Assembly (NCBI GenBank): GCA_910592005.1
Contig: CAJVPP010000560.1
Location: forward strand, 1 to 29,808
Direction: 5' to 3'
Length of the DNA stretch: 29,808 bases
Source of the DNA: Funneliformis mosseae
Taxonomy: Eukaryota; Glomeromycota; Glomeromycetes; Glomerales; Glomeraceae
Part shown: positions 11,490 through 18,900 of the stretch, in pieces
Layout of the letters: every line of letters begins with the position of its first letter
Numbering within the stretch: the first letter of the stretch is position 1
Notes under the pieces: generated by a model
What the model was told of the DNA's origin: nothing
Seen by the model: only the letters and a program-made list of their open reading frames with translations
Database searches by the model: none
Program-made: the position numbers and the translations under genes

Positions 11490-12808
11490 GACTCTAACTT
11501 TAATAAGGAATTCATTAATAGTTATATAGGAGATAATGTTCCTTATAATTTATCAGAAGTAATGTTTATTTGTACTATTAATAAAATTCATTATTTATCT
11601 AATAAAAGTGGAGATTGCCAAAATTATATAATTTCTAATTATCTTAAAAATACAAGTTTTCTGCTTATAAAATAACTTTTCAGAAAGATGCAATTAGAAA
11701 TATAATTAGCAATTATACTACTAAAAAGAAGGAGAAGGAAAGTCTAAGAACTAAGTTGATAGATTTATACATTTTTCACAAGTTTTTGGTTAAGTTAGAA
11801 ATGGATCCTTTTCTTTAAGAGGAAATTACTCCCTCTAATTTGCATGAATTTTTGAATAAGCAGGACTATGAACATTTTAATTCTAAGTAAATTCATGACA
11901 CTAAACGGGCACATGACATTATCCTGATTGACAAATAATGAAAATTTATGTAACAATCTTCAAATCATGATCACAATAATCATAATAATTATTATAACAA
12001 ACTTTTTAATATTATTGTAGATCGATTAAAGGAAAAATTCTTTTATTTTTATTTCTTCTATTTTTTCTTATTTAATTTTATTTTATTTCTTTCTGCAATT
12101 ACTTCTTATTATTTTAAATTTACTTCATTAATTGTATTTTTATTTTTATTATATATTATTTTTATTTTTATTTTCATTTGGTCTTAATAATATGATAATT
12201 CTTGAAAATCGTTTCAAATTTAGAAAAGATGTTTATGAAATTTCTTTTTTTGTATCTTTTATTTTTTTATTCTTCCAGAAATTATTCCTTATTATTTTAA
12301 ATTCTTTTCGTAAATTGTATTTATATTTTGTATTATATATTATTTTATTTTTATTTTGCCTGATCTGAATAAATATTTTCATTTATGATGTTTCGTATAT
12401 CTGTTAATCGATTTAATTTAAGCTATGATTCTTTATAATCTTGATTTTGATACTTATCATTATATTATTCAGTGATAAGATTGAAAATTAAAACATTTAC
12501 ACAGAAATCACATTATTTCAAAAACAAATTTAATCCTAACACACCATTCTGAATTCGATAATTATTGTACACCCAAATTTTTTTTAAAAAAGAATTTGAT
12601 TATGAACAACAAATATAATCCGCTTTATTTATTTCAGATCATATCCGCTTGACAGTATGGCAGACGTAATTCTAGTAGTTACCTTAGTTTTAATGCAAAT
12701 GAGTATTGGAAAAAAATTGTCTTAGATTATTTTAACTTGAATAGTCTCGATTAAACTAAAATACAAAACATTATCTCGGACACATTAAATTTTGTCAATA
12801 TTGGGTGA
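11490..12808 (+). pseudogene. Decayed gene, unidentified product, two coding segments
   Basis: Segment one (11490-11938) follows a CTTACAG acceptor and reads D-S-N-F-N-K-E-F-I-N-S-Y-I-G-D-N-V-P-Y-N, then after one frameshift near 11660 I-T-F-Q-K-D-A-I-R-N and L-I-D-L-Y-I-F-H-K-F-L-V-K-L-E-M-D-P-F-L. Stops TAA occur at about 11817, 11888 and 11936 without loss of frame. A His/Asn-rich tail (D-H-N-N-H-N-N-Y-Y-N) follows at about 11970-12000. Segment two (12483-12808) is a single frame: H-S-E-F-D-N-Y-C-T-P-K-F-F, then TGA, Q-Y-G-R-R-N-S-S-S-Y-L-S-F-N-A-N-E-Y-W-K and K-I-V-L-D-Y-F-N-L-N-S-L-D, then TAA and T-K-I-Q-N-I-I-S-D-T-L-N-F-V-N-I-G. The charged, non-A+T-typical residues argue for past coding. 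The stops fit Gln/Arg codons changed C to T. The 450 bp between segments is T-rich and may be an intron or an insertion. I do not recognise the family. Confidence 0.5.
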
Positions 12809-12867
12809 TAGTCTTTTTGATTTTGTAGATGTAACTATAATAAAAAAGTCTGTATCATAATCTAAAG

Positions 12868-13438
12868 GGCCATGTTATACCAAAAATGCGTTAATGTCTG
12901 AAATGCGCATTTGGGATATCCTAAATGTGAAGATCGTTTGAGATATTCGCTTGCCCAAAATGCGCATTTCAGATATTCCAAATACACATTTTGGATATCC
13001 CAAATGCGCATTTTGGGTATATCCTAAATGCACATTTGGATATCCAAATGCTAATATAAAGTTTATTTACATTTTTATTTACAATTTAAATAAAAATAAA
13101 GTTTTAAATATATGAATATTAAATATAAATAAAATTTAAATTACAAGTCTGTCACTTAATAAACTCAAATAAATTGTGATCATTTAGGACAGTCCGAAAT
13201 TAGTCTGAACTGGTCTTTTAGAATATTCTAAATGTTCATTTGTGATATCTGAAATGAGCATTTGGGACATTATCTGAAATGCGCATTTGGAACATTATCC
13301 GAAATGCGCATTTGGAACATTATCCGAAATGTGCATTTAGGATATTGTCTGAAATGCACGTTTGAGATATCTGAAATGTGCATTTGGGATATCCCAAATG
13401 CGCATTTCAGACATTAACGCATTTGGGGTACAACAGCC
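12868..13438. mobile_element. Foldback/MITE-like element made of 24-bp palindromic units
   Basis: The ends are inverted. The left end reads GGCCATGTTATACC then AAAATGCGTTAATGTCTGAA; the reverse complement of the right end reads GGCTGTTGTACC then CCAAATGCGTTAATGTCTGA, and both continue into AATGCGCATTTGGGATATC. Each arm is itself a row of ~24-bp units whose core AAATGCGCATTT is a 12-bp palindrome, joined by GGATATCC or GGAACATTATCC: about six units in the left arm (to 13055) and eight in the right (13226-13420). The middle 170 bp is plain A+T-rich sequence. I find no clear target-site duplication and no ORF. A non-autonomous DNA transposon is the likeliest nature; a satellite array nucleated in a palindrome is the alternative. 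Confidence 0.85.
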
Positions 13439-13439
13439 A

Positions 13440-14400
13440 TATCTTTGAGTTGTTTTTTGATAAAAACACATCGACCAAAATAATTCTATCAAATTCGTTA
13501 TTTTGTTGCAGTGTAGAAAACAAAAAAAAAAAAATAAAATTACATTTTTTTCTTATGTTTAGTATATTTATTATTACTTATTATATACTGTCATTCTCAA
13601 GAAATTTTTTTCATACAGCTTTACGTTAGACAGAAAAATAAATTAAAATTTTATTTTGCAATAACTTCCCTTTTTCGTAAGTTAATTGTTATCTCCTGTA
13701 AAAAATGGTTCCTTTTTCTTTTTTTTTTTTTTTATCAATACTCGAAATTTTGTCAATGACTTTTATCATCTGAAAAAATGAAAAAAGAGTATCTTTTATT
13801 TTTATAGATTATGAAAAAGTTTGACGTAATTAAAATTAAAAAAAAAAAATGGTAAATTACAAATTACTTTTTAAAAAACTCAAAAAATTGTTAAAGAAGA
13901 TAATTATTTTCATGAATGCCAACAAGAACAACGTAACCCGCGCGACGACCTGCGACGCAGGTAGATATATTTTTGCTGTTTTGCGTCTTTATGTAATTTC
14001 TTTTTTTTTTTTTGTTCTTTACGATTTTTTACGGCAGCGCCAATTATTGGTTTAGTCATTTTAGAATAAATTTTTTTTAAAAAATAAATAGTATTAATAA
14101 CATACAGATTAATATGAGATTTGCTGCGCAAAATACATATCCATTGAATTTTTTATAAAACATGGTTGCAAAACCATTAAAAATCAAAAATTCGAAATGA
14201 CCGAGTCATTACTGTGCCACACGAATTGTCCCACTTCATATTTATTCTATCAAAGCCAACTAATGAATCATTCGGTTACACTCGAGTTACGTTATTAATT
14301 TTCAAAAAAATAAAAGCGTTATTTTTTTCAATGTTTCTTTAGTTTTTGTCGAATCAATTCTTTACATCAGTTTTATGAAATATTGCGATATTTTCCGATT
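13440..14400. other. Intergenic stretch, no supported gene
   Basis: Long A and T tracts dominate. A GC spike near 13940-13962 holds CGCGCGACG and the near-perfect hairpin CCTGCG-A-CGCAGG. Short ORFs on both strands overlap this spike and look like mutual shadows. From about here to the right, CpG dinucleotides become much commoner than to the left. Confidence 0.5.
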
Positions 14401-14402
14401 TA

Positions 14403-14836
14403 CTATTTTATTATATGAAATAAAGTAAGTATACGCCCTTCGTTTACTAGGCGGCGAATTACAATTGCTAAAGAATTTTCAGGTATATTAAAATGTGTCG
14501 AAACATATAAAAATTCAAACATATTTACCGCCAGAGGTTGCACCTAATTTAATAATTAATTTTGTTAAGTAATAAAAGATTCGGGAATTTTTAATTAAGG
14601 GTAATTATTGTGATGAAATTAGGTGAATTACAAAGAATTATATTTTTTGAATTGATAAAAATGATAGTTCTCACAAAGTTACACAAATTAAATTGAATAA
14701 CGATCTTTACTTATTCGAGTTATTTGGTAAACAACCCTTTATTTTATCATTTCTTTATATTACCAGAATAATGTTTCAATTGATTTCGTCGGAAAATGGA
14801 TGATATTATTGTTGACCTAAGAAGGAATTGTAACAT
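14403..14836 (-). CDS. Possible three-exon gene for a ~50-aa mitochondrially targeted protein
   Basis: On the minus strand an ATG at 14836 opens M-L-Q-F-L-L-R-S-T-I-I-S-S-I-F-R-R-N-Q-L followed by K-H-Y-S-G. It is basic, rich in Ser/Leu/Ile and lacks acids, the pattern of a mitochondrial presequence. Exon 1 (14836-14764) ends at GTAATA. A 15-nt exon (14543-14529) between AATTAG and GTAAAT adds A-T-S-G, and exon 3 (14467-14403) after TTTAG adds I-V-I-R-R-L-V-N-E-G-R-I-L-T-L-F-H before a TAG. The three pieces total 153 nt, so the frame closes exactly. If the second intron is not used the product would end early after G-G-K-Y-V. No family is recognised, and the 15-nt exon makes the model fragile. 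It could equally be a relic of a longer gene. Confidence 0.3.
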
Positions 14837-14850
14837 ATTATTTCGAGGCT

Positions 14851-15066
14851 TCAAGGAAATAAAACCACAAAAATAATTGCATTGTTTTCCTTATTTTTGA
14901 TACTTGATCTCGCGCAAAGGAATTTTAAATATGTATGAAATATATTCAATTCGTTTAATCCGAACAAAGTAGCTGATAAACGTGAGACAGTACTTTTCAA
15001 ATTTCTTTGAATTGTGGTGAACGAACCCCTTGTTAATATTGCACGAAATTTATTTGGATGATGCAT
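14851..15066 (-). CDS. Possible N-terminal coding exon with presequence-like start
   Basis: This 71-codon minus-strand frame begins M-H-H-P-N-K-F-R-A-I-L-T-R-G-S-F-T-T-I-Q and continues R-N-L-K-S-T-V-S-R-L-S-A-T-L-F-G-L. There is no Asp or Glu in the first ~40 residues and there are regularly spaced Arg/Lys, again like a mitochondrial targeting peptide. A GTATCA donor lies at about residue 56, after which the frame turns into A+T-typical sequence. It ends only 15 nt before the start of the gene candidate at 14836-14403, so both may be alternative or duplicated first exons of one locus. Chance cannot be excluded. Confidence 0.2.
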   Translation of the reverse strand: MHHPNKFRAILTRGSFTTIQRNLKSTVSRLSATLFGLNELNIFHTYLKFLCARSSIKNKENNAIIFVVLFP

Positions 15067-15364
15067 TAATGCATTCTAACAATATAAAGTTTTTTTTTGT
15101 TTTTATGAACAAGAATTTGATAATTGCCAAATAGTGAATAACGGTAAGATTTGTCGAAGATATAAAACGTACCTCTTTGTAGAATCAGAATTTTCAAAAA
15201 AAAAAAAAACCTTCAATATCTAATAATTCCAATAATTTCAAAACAATTAAACAATTCAATAATTGAAGGTCATTAGAAATTTTCAAAAAAAAAAAAAAAG
15301 AATTTTATCTCAAAATTTCTAAAAATTTTCAAATAATTAAAATAATTCAACAATCGCCTTCAAA

Positions 15365-15602
15365 ATGAAATCCCAAAGTCTCTTGGTTATCGTATTTTTC
15401 TTGACAATTTTTTATTCTCTGAACTTGGTCAATAGTTTGCCAGTAAAAAAGGAGTAAGTAACTTTTTATTTTTTTATCTTTACTATCAACTGATTTATTG
15501 ATAATGACGAATCATTTTCATATCAAATAAAATAGTTCATTTGAAATCACTCGATTCGGAAGAAATAACCCACCGGTTCACGGCGGTCAAGATAACAGTT
15601 AA
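15365..15602 (+). CDS. Small secreted peptide precursor (51 aa, two exons)
   Basis: Exon 1 (15365-15453) encodes M-K-S-Q-S then a 15-residue hydrophobic core (L-L-V-I-V-F-F-L-T-I-F) and S-L-N-L-V-N-S, a textbook signal peptide likely cut near residue 24. Next come L-P-V-K-K and a GTAAGT donor. The 82-nt intron has ACTGATTT as a possible branch site and ends AAATAG. Exon 2 (15536-15602) completes the codon to Asp and reads S-F-E-I-T-R-F-G-R-N-N-P-P-V-H-G-G-Q-D-N-S then TAA; the total of 156 nt closes in frame. The K-K pair before the last 22 residues looks like a Kex2-type processing site, so the mature product could be a 22-residue Gly/Asn/Pro-containing peptide without cysteines. Several fungi of this group secrete short hormone-like peptides made this way. 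I find no confident match to a named family. The start is the first ATG, after an A-tract-rich leader. Confidence 0.65.
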
Positions 15603-16472
15603 ATTTTTATTCATCTATAATTTTATAAAGTTTTGTTTTTTTATTCAACTTAAAATGTCGCTTCTTTTATATTAATTTTAATTCAAGTATTAAAATATCA
15701 ATAAGCTTATTTTTATATTTTACAATATATTTGAATAAAATATATATTTAAATATCTATTTTTTTATTGTTGTGGAAAAAAAAAAGTCTCGTTCATTGTA
15801 AATTTAAAAATGCCTCGTTCGATTTTATGCGTATAAATGTGTGGTCTACTTTTTCACAGAGAGATGTAATAAAAAAAACGAGACTAATTTCTGTATTTTG
15901 TAACATAAGGTCAAATTTAGAAAATCTAGTTGCTTGCCACACATGGGTATGATTTTGACACGTAAATACATCAATTACAGAAAAGAAAATTCGTTCGCAT
16001 TGACACCGTCAACTTTCTTACACCTGTTTTAACGATAACGTATAATGAATGAAGTCATAAGTGTTTGAAGCAACTATATGAAATCAAGGATAATAAATTT
16101 AATGTTTCAATTATTTAACTTCCAGATATCTAATACCTTTACAAACAATCATTGACGATGCAAAATCTATATTTTTTTCAAGCATACCCCTGTGAAAAAG
16201 GAAAGTTCTGTAAGTGTGTATACGTTAAAAATTGAAATTGATTTACGAATAAATACTATTTGGGTATTTGAAATTAAAAAAAAAGATACGAAACAATTTG
16301 AATTAGGGTATCAGAAATTAAATTTCTGTATTTAACACCAAATAAATGTCCACAATTTTTTAAGTAATTTTTTGAAGCTGTCAAATGTATTTTTGAAATC
16401 AATTATATTAAAAAAAAGTTATATGCGATCTATATGACAAATTTCAATTATGCTTTGTCAAAAGAGCATATA
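15603..16472. other. Intergenic stretch with one orphan exon-like segment
   Basis: Between an AACTTCCAG acceptor (ending 16124) and a GTAAGT donor (16212) lies an 87-nt segment. One of its frames reads Y-L-I-P-L-Q-T-I-I-D-D-A-K-S-I-F-F-S-S-I before a TGA. All three frames contain a stop, so it is at best the relic of an internal plus-strand exon. The 61-codon ORF at 15767-15952 is Phe/Lys/Ser-rich A+T noise by eye. Nothing else is supported. Confidence 0.35.
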
Positions 16473-16890
16473 TTACTTAATCCTCTGTCGCACTAAAGTG
16501 TCACTCATCCTAAAAAAAAATAGTTAGTTGTAAACAATAAAATTAAAAAATTTCAATAAATGTTAGTTTACATGCCAAAATTAATTTGTTTTGTATAATT
16601 AGTTGAATCCTTTAATGCTACACCTTTAGTAGGAATTAAAAGAGAAGCATTATTTCGTTTACTCTTAAATTGATGCTGATAGGCGGATACACCTGCAATT
16701 ATCATCTGCTCATCAAGTGTGACATCAGATTCAACAAGATTGTGAATACCTGTTGATCTCATTGATATTACGATCTTTAAAATCCAAATCTTAATAAATA
16801 AACCTATCCACATTGTTGTATTTAAATTTCTTGATCTTTCTGAAATTTTAAAATTGTTTCTTTAGTCGATGAAACAAATCGCGTTGTCAT
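16473..16890 (-). pseudogene. Unidentified gene relic with intact last intron
   Basis: Minus-strand ATG at 16890 opens M-T-T-R-F-V-S-S-T-K-E-T-I-L-K-F-Q-K-D-Q then E-I and a TAA. After a frame change comes D-L-D-F-K-D-R-N-I-N-E-I-N-R. A second frame change near 16757 gives the long open part I-H-N-L-V-E-S-D-V-T-L-D-E-Q-M-I-I-A-G-V then S-A-Y-Q-H-Q-F-K-S-K-R-N-N-A-S and L-L-I-P-T-K-G-V-A-L-K-D-S-T-N-Y-T-K-Q. The frame then crosses a clean 62-nt intron (16510-16571: GTAAAC, an ACAACTAACT branch site, T-tract, TAG) into M-S-D-T-L-V-R-Q-R-I-K and TAA. Residue use is unlike random A+T sequence. Two frame breaks and one stop argue for a pseudogene of a small soluble, probably helical protein, unless unrecognised introns explain them. 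Family unknown. Confidence 0.5.
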
Positions 16891-16991
16891 TATTAATGTA
16901 GAAAAAAATAATGCAAAAGAAAGTTTAAATCGCTAATCATGCATATACATAATCACGTGTTATATTTAATGAGTTGACACGCTCCCTGGGG

Positions 16992-17090
16992 ATTACCCAT
17001 TTATTTCATGGGGTTAGGAATACCATGGTTTTTTCCCTTCGGGAAAAAAACCATAATATTCCTAATCCCCCATGAAATAAATAATACAAA
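16992..17090. repeat. Near-perfect long hairpin (MITE-like)
   Basis: The left arm ATTTATTTCATGGGGTTAGG ... CATGGTTTTTTCCC (16999-17037) pairs with the right arm GGGAAAAAAACCAT ... CCTAATCCCCCATGAAATAA AT (17041-17084), leaving a 3-nt TTC loop. The stem is about 38-40 bp with two or three mismatches or bulges. It sits about 100 bp upstream of the minus-strand relic that starts at 16890. It may be a tiny foldback transposon or a transcribed hairpin RNA; no target duplication is obvious. Confidence 0.85.
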
Positions 17091-17304
17091 TTTAACATAT
17101 AATATAATAGACCAATTATTAAGCAAATTTACACTAATATTTATTAATTTATCAAGGTCAATATTTAAACTTTTATAAATAATTTGATATCATGACTAAA
17201 TGTGTTTTATAAAATGAAAAAAAAAAAAATGGCTCCAATACTTTATTATGAACATTTCCGTTTCTGAATTAATAAATTAATTTTATTTTCTTTAATAATA
17301 GTAG

Positions 17305-17542
17305 CATTCAGGCAACATATTAATTCATCAAGGTGTAATTAATCTATCAGACTTCGGATTTTCGAAAAGAATTGAAGCGGAAACCAAACATTTTTGTAGT
17401 AATTCCTTATGTTGATCCAAAAAGATTTTGTAAGCGAAGAAAAACAACTCAACAATATACGTTGAATAAAAGTGATGTTTACGTACTCTTATGGGAGATA
17501 TCAAGTGATCGACCACCTTTTTATGTTAACGATGAAGAATAG
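17305..17542 (+). pseudogene. TKL-type protein kinase relic (catalytic loop to helix F)
   Basis: Frame one (from 17305) reads H-S-G-N-I-L-I-H-Q-G-V-I-N-L-S-D-F-G-F-S then K-R-I-E-A-E-T-K, giving the catalytic-loop Asn and the DFG Asp (GAC at 17350). After a frameshift near 17393, frame two (17396-17542) reads I-P-Y-V-D-P-K-R-F-C-K-R-R and Y-T-L-N-K-S-D-V-Y, then V-L-L-W-E-I-S-S-D-R-P-P-F and a TAG. Compared with the usual K-S-D-V-Y-S-V-G-V-L-L-W-E-I, three residues are deleted after V-Y. The HRD motif and N-lobe are absent upstream (a possible acceptor AATAG lies at 17300), and the C-lobe after helix F is lost or scrambled, with scattered stops to about 17760. This is the Glomeromycotina-expanded TKL/SEL1-associated kinase type and cannot be active. 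Confidence 0.85.
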
Positions 17543-17941
17543 ACGACCGATTATTGCTAAAGTGAACCTAAAATTTTATCGACACAAGTAACTTTTTCAA
17601 AAGAATAAAGTGGAGATTTGTAATTCAAAGGGTTTAAAGAATACGCTTTTGATAAGTATATAATATTTCGTTTCATGAGACTACTAAATGAAATCGTTAA
17701 AGAACCAGATTATATATTTAAAAATCAAGAATAATTTTATTGCACAATTCGTTCAATAATCACAAATTGAAGCGGCTCAATGGAAGTCGTTAATCCATTT
17801 ACTTAAGGTATCAATAACGACCAAAGATTCAATTAAGTAATGCTAAAGTTGTTTTAACTAAGACTACTTATTTTGTGTTTCTTTATTAATATCTAATAAA
17901 CAAAAATATCAAAAGATAATTCCACAAAGTTTGTAAATCCC

Positions 17942-18248
17942 TACAAACCTCCATCATCACCACCATCATCGTATTGATTTCCACAGAAATATTCAATATC
18001 ATCAAAATACCATCAGTACAAGTATAATGATTTTAACATTCAAGAATTTTTGAATTATCATCTTCAAATACAATGTCCGCACCTTCCCTTCTTTATCTCA
18101 AGACCTTGTCTTTATCTTCTACTCAGGCCTCATGGACCGTATTAAATTTCCAGAAACCATGAATACATGCTTTTGGGATCTTAAAGATTTTACAAGGCGG
18201 AAGGAAGGTAAACCGGGAATATCGCGTTTACATTCATTCAAATGCTAA
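17942..18248 (+). pseudogene. Coding-like relic, unidentified, two overlapping frames
   Basis: Two frames look coding. Frame A (17942-18145, one internal TGA at 17975) reads Y-K-P-P-S-S-P-P-S-S-Y then F-P-Q-K-Y-S-I-S-S-K-Y-H-Q-Y-K-Y-N-D-F-N. Frame B (open 18054-18248) reads D-L-V-F-I-F-Y-S-G-L-M-D-R-I-K-F-P-E-T-M, then N-T-C-F-W-D-L-K-D-F-T-R-R-K-E-G-K and P-G-I-S-R-L-H-S-F-K-C before TAA. Frame B has Trp, Cys and balanced charge and looks like the C-terminal exon of a real protein; a shift between A and B near 18060 would join them. I do not recognise the family. It lies convergently, 55 bp from the minus-strand segment ending at 18304. Confidence 0.35.
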
Positions 18249-18303
18249 GGTACCCTGCAAATTTTCAATGGATTAAAATAATATTTATTGTTATTCATTT
18301 ATT

Positions 18304-18900
18304 TTACATGTCTTGCATCATTTGATCAATGATTTCGGTAATGTCTCTAAAATCGTGACTCATGTGATAATTTTTCTCTGAACTCACAGCTCCCCACAAA
18401 AAGGATCTCAAACTTGCAGTAACATTATAAAGGAGGTTATGATAATTGATGGTAATTAACTGATAGTAGCTAATAAAAGTAACTGAACCCTTTTCAAATC
18501 ATATAAAATTTTACCATAAATGAGAAAACGAAAAATTCTGTGTGAGATCTACTTAGCTTTTTGGTATCTATCTTTTTTTAAACAACTCTTGCGAAAACCC
18601 AAATTTGAGATTGTCGACTCTTCCTATATTTCCTTGATGCTTTTCTGAAACCACTTTTGATGAAGAGATTTTCTTACTCATTTCCAAATTAATTGCTCTA
18701 TTAATTCTCCTGATAATGGTTGTGCTACAAATATTATTGGATTTTGACAAACAAGGATCAAAATATTCATATAAATAATTTAAACATTAAGTAGCAAAAA
18801 AAACAAAGAATAATTACCGGAAATTCTGATGGAAGCATAAGTGTAGTAAGGATAATAGATTTTTACTTTCTCGTAATTCTGACCGTATCAACTTTATTTT
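18304..18900 (-). pseudogene. Unidentified minus-strand gene relic, C-terminal region
   Basis: The last segment (about 18511-18304) is open on the minus strand and reads G-S-V-T-F-I-S-Y-Y-Q-L-I-T-I-N-Y-H-N-L-L, then Y-N-V-T-A-S-L-R-S-F-L-W-G-A-V-S-S-E-K-N and Y-H-M-S-H-D-F-R-D-I-T-E-I-I-D-Q-M-M-Q-D-M before TAA. AATAAA-type signals follow within 15 nt. Upstream pieces read L-R-E-S-K-N-L-L-S-L-L-H-L-C-F-H-Q-N-F (about 18895-18820, ending at a GTAATT donor) and I-L-I-L-V-C-Q-N-P-I-I-F-V-A-Q-P-L-S-G-E then L-I-E-Q-L-I-W-K and TGA (about 18755-18675). Between the pieces I see stops and no clean splice chain, so a pseudogene is likelier than a live gene. Product unknown. Confidence 0.4.

Noticed and set aside
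12132..12368. 78-codon hydrophobic ORF
   Set aside because: Phe/Leu/Ile-rich reading of T-rich DNA between two relic segments; no basis for a membrane protein call.
1263..12808. Stop codons at Gln positions might mean a variant genetic code (TAA/TAG read as Gln).
   Set aside because: TGA also interrupts the frames, Rpn11 shows indels as well, and the best live-looking genes end at ordinary TAA. C-to-T decay explains the pattern with the standard code.
13378..13629. 83-codon ORF starting in the foldback element
   Set aside because: Its first third is the palindromic repeat and the rest is poly-A/poly-T; no motif.
13849..14131. Opposed short ORFs around a GC spike
   Set aside because: Lys/Phe-rich shadows of homopolymers; only the CCTGCG-A-CGCAGG hairpin is notable and it is short.
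15365..15602. Calling the secreted peptide a CLE homologue
   Set aside because: Only a loose N-P-P-V-H resemblance; the invariant positions of the CLE dodecapeptide are not met.
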